38,549 nt of DNA from a virus. Positions 8,148 to 13,990 of this stretch are shown here, piece after piece. The translations under genes and the position numbers were made by a program. Location of the stretch: positions 1 through 38,549 of the IMG/VR virus record IMGVR_UViG_3300018080_000333; one strand, written 5' to 3'. Numbering within the stretch: position 1 is the stretch's first letter; each line of letters starts with the position of its first letter. The notes beneath the pieces are model-generated. The model did no database searches. It saw nothing but the letters and a program-made list of their open reading frames with translations, and was not told where the DNA came from.

Positions 8148-8173
8148 GTGTCGTGACGCGCCGCCCCGCCTAC

Positions 8174-8197
8174 AGCCCCCGGTTCTCCGGGGGCTTT
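8174..8197 (+). terminator. Intrinsic terminator
   Basis: A 9-base-pair stem, AGCCCCCGG (8174-8182) with CCGGGGGCT (8187-8195), closes a TTCT loop and runs into TTTACC. The T-tail is short but the stem is very stable. It would end transcription from the upstream early operon just before the promoter of the helicase gene. Confidence 0.75.
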
Positions 8198-8202
8198 ACC
8201 CC

Positions 8203-8231
8203 TTGTATCCTAGTGTAATCCGTGTTACTCT
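8203..8231 (+). promoter_or_regulatory. Sigma70-like promoter, possibly giving a leaderless mRNA
   Basis: TTGTAT (8203-8208) and TACTCT (8226-8231) are separated by exactly 17 bases. A start point 7 bases after the -10 box would fall on the helicase ATG itself (8238), and no ribosome site is present in the 20 bases before that ATG. An overlapping alternative -10 box, TGTAAT at 8214-8219, would give a leader of about 12 bases. Confidence 0.5.
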
Positions 8232-8237
8232 AGCCCT

Positions 8238-9710
8238 ATGAAAGTTTACTACGATCATCATCTGTGCCGAGTCGAGGCGACGCCTTACGAGTTACAGGAG
8301 CTCCATGCGTGGCTCACCGATACCACCAAGAAGGAGGTAGTGTCTGCGCTGCGTTGGAGTGGGGCGCACCCGTACTGCGGCGATCCATTGATCTGGACCG
8401 GCCTTCTCGATCAGACCCGAGACTGGGCAGCGGCCCACAACATCCCCTTCGAGGTTGAGGGGTACGTGGATCGGAGCGTCTCATTCTCCGAGATCGAACC
8501 ACCTGAGCTTAGGGGCATCGAGCTCCGGGACTATCAGGTCGCAGCGATCAAACAGGCGATCCACCGGGGCCACGGTATCCTCCAGATGGGAACCGGTGCC
8601 GGTAAGACCGAGATTTTCGTGGCGATCCTGAAGTGGTATCTGGACCACGGGAAGATCGAGAATGGTCTGATCGTGGTGGGAACCGAGCGGTTGCTGGAGC
8701 AAACCAAGCTCCGGCTCATCGAGCGTGGAGTCCCCGATGAGATGGTGGGCGTGCTTGGAAATGGTCGTCAGGCGCTCAAACAGCCGATTACAGTGGCGAT
8801 CTCCAATGGTCTGTATAACGGCGTCAAATCACGGCGATCGTCGTTCCTAGAGGCTCTCAGCGCCAAACAGGCGGTGATTTTCGATGAATGTCACCACCTC
8901 CGGAGCGAATCGTGGTCTGCGATCGCAGCGGAAATCCCGGCTCCCTACCGGTTTGGGGCATCAGCCACACCATTCAACAACCCACTGGCCGATGCGGTCG
9001 ACGACCGAATAGTGGTCGGGGCAACCGGGGAGGTGGTTTATTCATTGCCCGCATGGGTTCTGGTGCAGGAAGGTTTACTGGCCGAGCCGGAGGTGCGAAC
9101 CGTAGCGATTCACTCCACGGAGACCCCAGACGGAGTCGACGGCAAACTCTCGCATCTTATCCGGGACTGGGCCGATGTGTATCGCTACGGGATCGTCGCC
9201 AATCCTCATCGGAACGCCGAGATCGTTCATCTGACCCAACACTATGCGAATCAGGGATGTTCGGTGCTGGTCTTCGTACACCACAAGCGGCACGGACACG
9301 ACCTGCTGCGACGCTGCGCTGAAGACGGCTACGGAGAAGCCTCGATCTTCACGACCGGGAAAAAGGAGGTCTGGACAGCTCCCTACGGCACGGTCAAGAA
9401 GGAGAAGTGGGACTTGGAGCGGCTCCACGAGTTCATCAGCCAGCCCTCGATCACCTTTGCGACCCCGGTGCTGGACGAAGGCGTGGACATCAGTGGGATC
9501 AACGCGATCATCTACGCTGCCGCCGGACGCTCGCCTCGACAGCTGCTCCAGCGGCTCGGACGCGGGATGCGGGTCAAGGAAGGCTCGGTGCTCGGGAACC
9601 GGTGCCACGTGATCGATTTCATGGACCTGACCCATCCCTACCTGAAGCACCAGAGCCTGACCCGATTCAGCATCTATCGGAATCACCGCATCCCGGTGGC
9701 AGCACTGTGA
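8238..9710 (+). CDS. SF2 DNA helicase, UvsW-like, 490 aa
   Basis: A DEAD/DEAH-type superfamily 2 translocase. Visible motifs are the Q-like LRDYQ (96-100), Walker A GTGAGKT (118-124), DECH (216-219), SAT (242-244) and the arginine-finger motif QRLGRGMR near residue 455. The N-terminal 90 residues are a separate domain, as in T4 UvsW and related phage helicases that remodel D-loops, R-loops and forks. The gene stands apart, flanked on both sides by long non-coding stretches, with its own promoter and no visible ribosome site. It may act at origins or in recombination-dependent replication; a restriction-type helicase is less likely because no partner subunit is near. Confidence 0.88.
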   Translation: MKVYYDHHLCRVEATPYELQELHAWLTDTTKKEVVSALRWSGAHPYCGDPLIWTGLLDQTRDWAAAHNIPFEVEGYVDRSVSFSEIEPPELRGIELRDYQVAAIKQAIHRGHGILQMGTGAGKTEIFVAILKWYLDHGKIENGLIVVGTERLLEQTKLRLIERGVPDEMVGVLGNGRQALKQPITVAISNGLYNGVKSRRSSFLEALSAKQAVIFDECHHLRSESWSAIAAEIPAPYRFGASATPFNNPLADAVDDRIVVGATGEVVYSLPAWVLVQEGLLAEPEVRTVAIHSTETPDGVDGKLSHLIRDWADVYRYGIVANPHRNAEIVHLTQHYANQGCSVLVFVHHKRHGHDLLRRCAEDGYGEASIFTTGKKEVWTAPYGTVKKEKWDLERLHEFISQPSITFATPVLDEGVDISGINAIIYAAAGRSPRQLLQRLGRGMRVKEGSVLGNRCHVIDFMDLTHPYLKHQSLTRFSIYRNHRIPVAAL

Positions 9711-9750
9711 GCGGGGCGGGGCGAGCAGGAGGGGAGATTTGCTGCGGAGC

Positions 9751-9805
9751 GGGGAGGGTGGACTATTCTCATCAGCACGGAAAGGGGAGGGTGGATTATC
9801 AGCAC
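9751..9805 (+). repeat. Direct repeat GGGGAGGGTGGA...TCAGCAC
   Basis: The 12-base GGGGAGGGTGGA occurs at 9751-9762 and 9784-9795. Each copy is followed by a TAT-containing spacer and TCAGCAC (9772-9778 and 9799-9805), so the longer unit is repeated with a short deletion in the second copy. Confidence 0.65.
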
Positions 9806-9922
9806 TGATTTCTTCTCTCGGCTCTCCTCTCTCCTTTCCTCTCTCTTCTCTCTCTAAACACTAAAGAGTAAAAAGTAAATTTTTCCCGCCCGCGAACCTC
9901 CCCCCATTATAATAGAATGAAA

Positions 9923-9944
9923 AAGAAAAGTAAAGTCTTTTCTT
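9923..9944 (+). repeat. Inverted repeat AAGAAAAG / CTTTTCTT
   Basis: An 8-base perfect palindrome with a 6-base TAAAGT loop in the A/T-rich part of the intergenic stretch. It could be a protein site or a weak terminator for the preceding helicase gene. Confidence 0.5.
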
Positions 9945-10035
9945 CAACTCTCTACTCTCCCCTCTTTGCAAAATCTATACCAACCGAGCCTCCTCCTTCC
10001 GCCAGCCCTGTCCTCAGCCCTCCATTTCAGCCCAG

Positions 10036-10059
10036 TGTTCGGAGCTAATGTTCGGAGCT
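10036..10059 (+). repeat. Tandem TGTTCGGAGCT, candidate operator
   Basis: Two identical 11-base copies (10036-10046 and 10049-10059) with 13-base period end 14 bases before the -35 box of the replication promoter. Their position suits an activator or repressor; the RHH protein at 12146 is one possible ligand. Confidence 0.55.
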
Positions 10060-10073
10060 CAAACCGAAAACCC

Positions 10074-10102
10074 TTGACGTTCGCCAGAACCTAGTCTATT
10101 CT
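10074..10102 (+). promoter_or_regulatory. Sigma70-like promoter of the replication operon
   Basis: TTGACG (10074-10079), a 17-base spacer and TATTCT (10097-10102). Transcription would begin near 10109 and read through the 88-aa gene into the helicase operon. The match and spacing agree with the promoters at 12083 and 30552. Confidence 0.75.
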
Positions 10103-10138
10103 ATTGGGACGTTTTTCACTCACTAGAAGGAGATCAGA

Positions 10139-10405
10139 ATGAAAGTTACGGAAATCACAGTCAGTATGGGTCGGACCATGAATATGGGAAATTACGAATC
10201 GGCCCGGATCGAAACCAGCTTTACGGCGCAGCTGGAGAAGGACGACAACCCTGAAGCGTGCGCGTCCGAACTTTCACAAGCCGTAGCGGCGCACCTCAAG
10301 AACCATTCCAAGATCGTGGTGGAGGGCCACTTGATCGGGAAGTACGAGCGTGAGCAGTGGTTGGCTCATTTGACCACACAGGAGGTGGAGCACGACGGAC
10401 AATGA
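10139..10405 (+). CDS. Hypothetical protein, 88 aa, first gene of replication operon
   Basis: The start follows AAGGAGATCAGA. The protein reads as a beta-rich first half (EITVSMGRTMNMGNYES then ARIETSFTAQLE) and a helical second half. That pattern of a strand, MGNYES-type turn and strand is often seen in small phage proteins encoded next to SSB or helicase genes, but I cannot give a function. The stop overlaps the next ATG by 4 bases. Confidence 0.75.
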   Translation: MKVTEITVSMGRTMNMGNYESARIETSFTAQLEKDDNPEACASELSQAVAAHLKNHSKIVVEGHLIGKYEREQWLAHLTTQEVEHDGQ

Positions 10406-10725
10406 GCTCTCAGAACCAGCAAACGATCATTGTCTACTTCCGGGGCGGTCGGGTCTGGGAGATGGAACCGGCCTACGAAAGTAGCTACGATAAGTGGCGG
10501 TATAACACGAAGGACGGGTGCCGCTACTGGCTTAGCTTACAACCCCTAGCTCAGCCTTCAATGATCAGGCTTCAGCGGTCCACCCCGAAGACCGATCGGA
10601 TCACAGACGAGGAGATTGACATTGAGCGGATCGTGTTTCCGAACCACGGTGAGCTCTTCCCGAAGAGGTACACGCCGCCGTTCTGTCGCCAAGAGGTGCA
10701 GCGGAAGAGGAGGGAAGGACGTTGA
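10402..10725 (+). CDS. Hypothetical protein, 107 aa
   Basis: The start at 10402 (ATGAGC) overlaps the previous stop and has GGAGGTGGAG upstream. The early part has beta strands with Trp and Tyr; the tail is strongly basic (QRKRREGR). It overlaps the helicase start by 4 bases. No family recognised. Confidence 0.65.
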   Translation: MSSQNQQTIIVYFRGGRVWEMEPAYESSYDKWRYNTKDGCRYWLSLQPLAQPSMIRLQRSTPKTDRITDEEIDIERIVFPNHGELFPKRYTPPFCRQEVQRKRREGR

Positions 10726-12086
10726 GCGAGATCACCGCATATCCGTTTGACATAAAGTTCCAACGTAAAATACTCGCCCTGATGGTTCGGGAACCGCACT
10801 TCTTGGAGCGGTTCCCCGGCGTGATCCAGCCCCAGTTCTTTCAAAACGAAATCCTCCAGACCCTGTGTCGCCAGATCGTGCGGCATCGTGAACGCTACAA
10901 CGAGACCCTCTCGCTCCCAGTCTACATCGAGGAGCTGGATCGGCTGCGGTCCAGTGGAGCTTTGGCCGAGGAGCTCTATCAGTCTTTGGTAGAAGAGGGG
11001 AGTTACATCTTCGAGCGTGTCGAGCTGGCTGATCCTGTAACGGTTCGGGATCATGCGGTTGACTTCGCACGGGACGAGGCGATGCGTCTGGCCCTGATTC
11101 GGGTGGTTGAAGAGTTCAAGAAGGATAGTCGGGAGCGTGTACCACTCGACGAGCAGATCGATTGGTTGGTCTCGGCGGGGCGGACCGGGCAGGACGTGAG
11201 GGACATGGGGATGAGCTTTTCGCGGGAGGGGGCCGAGCTGCCGATGCGGCTGCGATCCTCGGCGTATGGGGAAGACCAGCGGATCAAGACGGCGTTTCCC
11301 CGGCTCAACACAATCACCTATGGCGGCTTGGGCCGTGGGGAGCTCGTCGTGGTCCTCGGTCTGAGTGGTGCGGGCAAGACGATGTGTTGCATCAATCTCG
11401 CGGCCTATCATCTTCAGTACGGAAGGGGGAAGGTTCTGCACTATGCGATCGGTGATCTGCATACCGAGGACGTGGCGCTTCGGTATGCGGCGCGGCTCAC
11501 TGGTTGCCGGATGTACGATGTGGTGCGGAACGAGGAGATGTTCCTGCGCCGCTACAAGGAGGAGCGTCTCGACGAGCTCGGCCTATGGATCAAGACATTC
11601 ACGCCGGGCACCACAACTATCGGAATGATCCGCAATCACCTGTCCGCACTCGTCGCCGCTGAAGGGTTTGCACCCGACATTATGATCCTCGACTACCCGG
11701 ATCAGCTGCGCGGTGCAACCGGGGAAAACATGTACGAGGCGATGGGGTCGATCTACGACGAGGTGTTGAACATTGCGTACGAGTACGATCTGGTCGCGAT
11801 TGTCCCCTCCCAGATCAGCCGAACCTCGCGCTTCGCGACGCGAGCCTTCAAGGGCGAGGTGCTCACGCAGGATCACGTTGCCAACAGTTCGCAGAAGACC
11901 TCGAAGGCCGATCTGGTGATGAGCGTGAACCAGTCACCGCAGGAGCGGGCCAACAACGAGGCCCGTATCTTCGTGGACAAGAATCGTCGTGGCAAGTCCA
12001 ATGTGGAGTTCAAGGTTGGCTTTCAGTTCGAGCACGCCTTCATGTGCGAGCTGGACGACGATTCCGAAGATGGCGAGGGGTCTTGA
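10722..12086 (+). CDS. Replicative DNA helicase, DnaB family, 454 aa
   Basis: An SF4 hexameric helicase that would unwind the fork. The N-terminal DnaB-like helical domain covers about 10-135. The RecA-like motor starts near 195 with GGLGRGELVVVLG, Walker A GLSGAGKT (213-220), Walker B MILDY (321-325, D324), and a sensor PSQISR (362-367). The C-terminal part has DKNRRGKS, matching the arginine-rich H4 region of the family. The start codon is TTG at 10722, chosen because GAGGAGGGAAGG lies just upstream and it overlaps the preceding stop; no suitable ATG exists near. The T4 counterpart is gp41. Confidence 0.92.
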   Translation: MSEITAYPFDIKFQRKILALMVREPHFLERFPGVIQPQFFQNEILQTLCRQIVRHRERYNETLSLPVYIEELDRLRSSGALAEELYQSLVEEGSYIFERVELADPVTVRDHAVDFARDEAMRLALIRVVEEFKKDSRERVPLDEQIDWLVSAGRTGQDVRDMGMSFSREGAELPMRLRSSAYGEDQRIKTAFPRLNTITYGGLGRGELVVVLGLSGAGKTMCCINLAAYHLQYGRGKVLHYAIGDLHTEDVALRYAARLTGCRMYDVVRNEEMFLRRYKEERLDELGLWIKTFTPGTTTIGMIRNHLSALVAAEGFAPDIMILDYPDQLRGATGENMYEAMGSIYDEVLNIAYEYDLVAIVPSQISRTSRFATRAFKGEVLTQDHVANSSQKTSKADLVMSVNQSPQERANNEARIFVDKNRRGKSNVEFKVGFQFEHAFMCELDDDSEDGEGS

Positions 12087-12111
12087 CATGTCTATCCTAT
12101 TCGACTACAAT
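12083..12111 (+). promoter_or_regulatory. Strong sigma70 promoter
   Basis: TTGACA (12083-12088, exact consensus), 17-base spacer, TACAAT (12106-12111, one mismatch). It overlaps the helicase stop codon and would start transcripts near 12118, 28 bases before the RHH gene. This is the best promoter in the window. Confidence 0.85.
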
Positions 12112-12145
12112 AGCCTGCGGACGAGTGCTGTATAGGAGATGCGAT

Positions 12146-12373
12146 ATGCCGAAATCAGTCAGTGAGGGGGAACGGAGCCATACGCTTCAGGTGATCGTTC
12201 CCGAGTCAATGGTCGATCAGATCGACGAGGTTTGGGAGGAGGCCGGATACCGGAGCCGGTCGTCCTTCCTCTACGATGTGCTCGCCGGTGTTATTGCCGG
12301 TAAGATTCGACCGGTGAAGTCCGGAACCACGGCGCAGTTATACGATGCCGTGCAGCGTTTGCAGGCATCCTGA
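12146..12373 (+). CDS. Ribbon-helix-helix transcription regulator, 75 aa
   Basis: The order is a short strand (residues 12-19, HTLQVIVP), helix A (20-33), a turn with GYRSRSSF (34-41) and helix B (37-52), the MetJ/Arc/CopG-type fold that binds DNA as a dimer through the strand. The start at 12146 follows TAGGAGATGCGAT. It has its own strong promoter and no toxin-like partner follows, so an autoregulated phage repressor or activator is likelier than an antitoxin. Its targets could include the palindrome at 30529 or the direct repeats at 10036; neither is shown. Confidence 0.8.
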   Translation: MPKSVSEGERSHTLQVIVPESMVDQIDEVWEEAGYRSRSSFLYDVLAGVIAGKIRPVKSGTTAQLYDAVQRLQAS

Positions 12374-12404
12374 TTCGACAACGACAGTGAAAAGGAGTGC
12401 AAGC

Positions 12405-12743
12405 ATGAGCGTTTTCAGTGACGATTTCAAGTTGAGTTTCGAGGCTCTACCGCTTCAGTTCGGTATTGTCCGCAACCCGGAACTGGAGAAGAATATCCGG
12501 GGGGAGTACGGCGGTAAGATTCAGATGACAATCAAAAAGCGGAGCGATGCCGGGAAGTCGCCGGTTGTCGGAATGCTCGTCGGCGTCGGTAATCTGCTTC
12601 AGCGTCTCGACGAGTCGGCTCCCGAGGGGCAGGGCGTGATGTTGCCCAACACTACTTCGATCGGTCTCGATGTGGGGGGGAAGCCGGTCGTCGTCGCGTG
12701 GGACGATGTCTCCGAGTTCACCTATACGAAGGTTCCCGAATAA
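12405..12743 (+). CDS. Hypothetical protein, 112 aa
   Basis: The start follows AAAGGAGTGCAAGC. The protein is a small mixed domain with a basic central strand pair (IQMTIKKRS) and a hydrophobic VVGMLVGVGNLL stretch (residues 49-61) that is too polar around it to be a clear membrane span. The C-terminal part appears beta-rich. No family recognised. It belongs to the transcript from the promoter at 12083. Confidence 0.7.
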   Translation: MSVFSDDFKLSFEALPLQFGIVRNPELEKNIRGEYGGKIQMTIKKRSDAGKSPVVGMLVGVGNLLQRLDESAPEGQGVMLPNTTSIGLDVGGKPVVVAWDDVSEFTYTKVPE

Positions 12744-12774
12744 TCCCAATCCCGCGTCATGCTGTCTGGGTGTC

Positions 12775-12823
12775 GGGGAGCGCCGGGTGGTCGTGCCACC
12801 GAAGCGCTGTGAGGCGCATCCCC
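12775..12823 (+). other. Structured RNA element between genes
   Basis: GGGGAGCGCC (12775-12784) pairs with GGCGC-A-TCCCC (12813-12823), leaving one bulged A. Inside lies a GGTGG/CCACC hairpin (12786-12800). The outer helix is followed by TTTT and then by the ribosome site of the zinc-ribbon gene (AAGGAG). It may be a weak terminator, an attenuator or a translation control element. Confidence 0.45.
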
Positions 12824-12840
12824 TTTTCAAGGAGAACGAG

Positions 12841-13020
12841 ATGCTGACAAAGACTTGTCCGAAGTGCGGGGGAATGATGGTTCCGGCGAATTACGACACC
12901 GGGGAGGGTAAGGTTATTTTGAAGTGTGCTTGGTGCGGCGGTTCCACAGAGGAGGTCGAGCCGCTCGACAAGGCTCCGAAGGAGCAGGAGAAGTCGGAGC
13001 GGAAACCACTCCATGATTGA
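12841..13020 (+). CDS. Zinc-ribbon protein, 59 aa
   Basis: Four cysteines form two knuckles, C6-x2-C9 and C29-x2-C32, in the spacing of a zinc ribbon; the rest is an acidic and lysine-rich tail. The start follows CAAGGAGAACGAG. The gene overlaps the primase start by 8 bases, so it may work with the primase or polymerase, or be a small transcription factor. No further function can be read. Confidence 0.75.
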   Translation: MLTKTCPKCGGMMVPANYDTGEGKVILKCAWCGGSTEEVEPLDKAPKEQEKSERKPLHD

Positions 13021-13990
13021 GTTCGATCCACGAGTCGTCGCGAAGCTGGGGACACCGCTTCGTGCCGGGGCAAACGAGCGGCGTTTCAACTGCCCGTTTT
13101 GCCCGCCGACCCGTCCGGACAAGAAGCACCATTTGTACTTCAATATCCAGACGGGTTTGTGGACCTGTCACCGCTGCGGTGCCAAGGGTGCGCGGCGTCA
13201 CTTCTACGAATTGCTGGGCATCCCGTATGGGGGGGATCACCCAGCACCTACACCCGATCAGTTTGACGGGTTGATCGATACACTGCGGCGTTCCTGCGGT
13301 GAGACGGAAGGGGTTGCCGAGATCAACCCATCGATCGGGATGCCACCATGTCAGCCGATCGGTCCAGAGTCTCCGGCGGCATATTATCTGCTGGATCGAG
13401 GGCTAACATGGGACGATATTAACTACTACAACATTCGAGAGGGGTTGTTGGAGCTGGCTGAACGGGTCGTTTTTCTGGAGCAGGCGGGTCCATCTCCAGA
13501 CGATCCCGTGGTGTTTTGGCAGGCCCGAGCCTTCACCGAGGCATTGTTGCGTGACATTAAGAACTATCCGGGTCGCGCCGACAAGTATCAGAGTGCTCCG
13601 GGGGTGAAGAAATCGATGTGTCTGTGGAACATGAACCGCATCGTCGATTTCACCCGTGTCTACATCACCGAGGGAATCTTCGATGCGATCGCGGTGGGCA
13701 AGCAGGCGGTTGCCGGGTACGGAAAAGACCTGAGTCAGGACCAGCGCTTCCGGCTGCTCCGTGCGAATTTCGATGAATACATCGTTGCCTTGGATAGCGA
13801 TGCGATGGACAAGGCGGTCAAGCTGTGCGAGTGGCTTCATAATCAGGGGTGTCGGGTCTCGCTGGTGCCGTTACCACCGGGGCACGATCCCGGTGATCTC
13901 GGTTACGAGCGGTTCCACCAGATACGACCAGTTCCTTTCGATCCGTGGACCGCGACAAGCGAATTTTTGATGCGAGGACGGCGTGGCTAA
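13013..13990 (+). CDS. DnaG-type primase, 325 aa
   Basis: The protein has an N-terminal zinc-binding domain with C27-x2-C30 and C52-H-x-C55 (FNCPFC and TCHRCG), then a TOPRIM fold. TOPRIM motifs are E220-G221 in VYITEGIFDA, D261-x-D263 in ALDSD, and a later HDPGD. It would make RNA primers for the DnaB-type helicase and the polymerase encoded nearby. At 325 aa it is shorter than bacterial DnaG because the C-terminal helicase-binding domain is absent, as is usual in phages. The start at 13013 has GGAGCGG upstream. The gene overlaps the polymerase gene by 8 bases. Confidence 0.9.
   Translation: MIEFDPRVVAKLGTPLRAGANERRFNCPFCPPTRPDKKHHLYFNIQTGLWTCHRCGAKGARRHFYELLGIPYGGDHPAPTPDQFDGLIDTLRRSCGETEGVAEINPSIGMPPCQPIGPESPAAYYLLDRGLTWDDINYYNIREGLLELAERVVFLEQAGPSPDDPVVFWQARAFTEALLRDIKNYPGRADKYQSAPGVKKSMCLWNMNRIVDFTRVYITEGIFDAIAVGKQAVAGYGKDLSQDQRFRLLRANFDEYIVALDSDAMDKAVKLCEWLHNQGCRVSLVPLPPGHDPGDLGYERFHQIRPVPFDPWTATSEFLMRGRRG

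Larger units (their letters stand above)
7637..8237 (+). other. 600-base C-rich, G-poor stretch, probably non-coding
   Basis: Unlike the purine-rich genes around it, the + strand here is rich in C and A and poor in G. A frame is open from ATG 7638 to 8156 (172 residues, mostly Pro, Thr, Ser, Arg), but it lacks a ribosome site and has no domain-like sequence; several other frames on both strands are equally open, as expected of such composition. It begins with a GC hairpin (7705-7724), contains degenerate short repeats with a CGACAA core, and ends in an intrinsic terminator and the promoter of the helicase gene. A C-rich untranslated tail of this length resembles a Rho-utilisation region. Confidence 0.6.
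9711..10138 (+). other. 428-base intergenic stretch, origin-like
   Basis: No convincing gene. In order it holds two copies of a GGGGAGGGTGGA...TCAGCAC repeat (9751-9805), an almost pure pyrimidine tract (9809-9855), an A/T-rich part with TATAAT at 9908-9913 lacking a good -35 box, an AAGAAAAG/CTTTTCTT inverted repeat (9923-9944), a second pyrimidine-rich part, a pair of direct repeats (10036-10059) and a strong promoter (10074-10102). It lies between the UvsW-like helicase and the DnaB/primase/polymerase block. Repeats, easily melted DNA and strand asymmetry next to replication genes fit a replication origin, but this is inference. Confidence 0.5.

Noticed and set aside
7638-8156. 172-codon frame directly after the RAMP-like gene
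   Set aside because: No ribosome site, Pro/Thr/Ser/Arg low-complexity product, and other frames are equally open on both strands; the DNA composition explains it.
9908-9913. Perfect TATAAT as a promoter
   Set aside because: The expected -35 position is CCCGCC and no gene begins close by; kept only as part of the origin-like description.
10722-12086. RecA/UvsX recombinase
   Set aside because: The N-terminal DnaB helical domain and the DKNRRGKS segment fit a replicative helicase rather than a recombinase.
12146-12743. Toxin-antitoxin pair (RHH protein with the 112-aa gene)
   Set aside because: The second protein shows no toxin family features and is separated by 31 bases with its own ribosome site.
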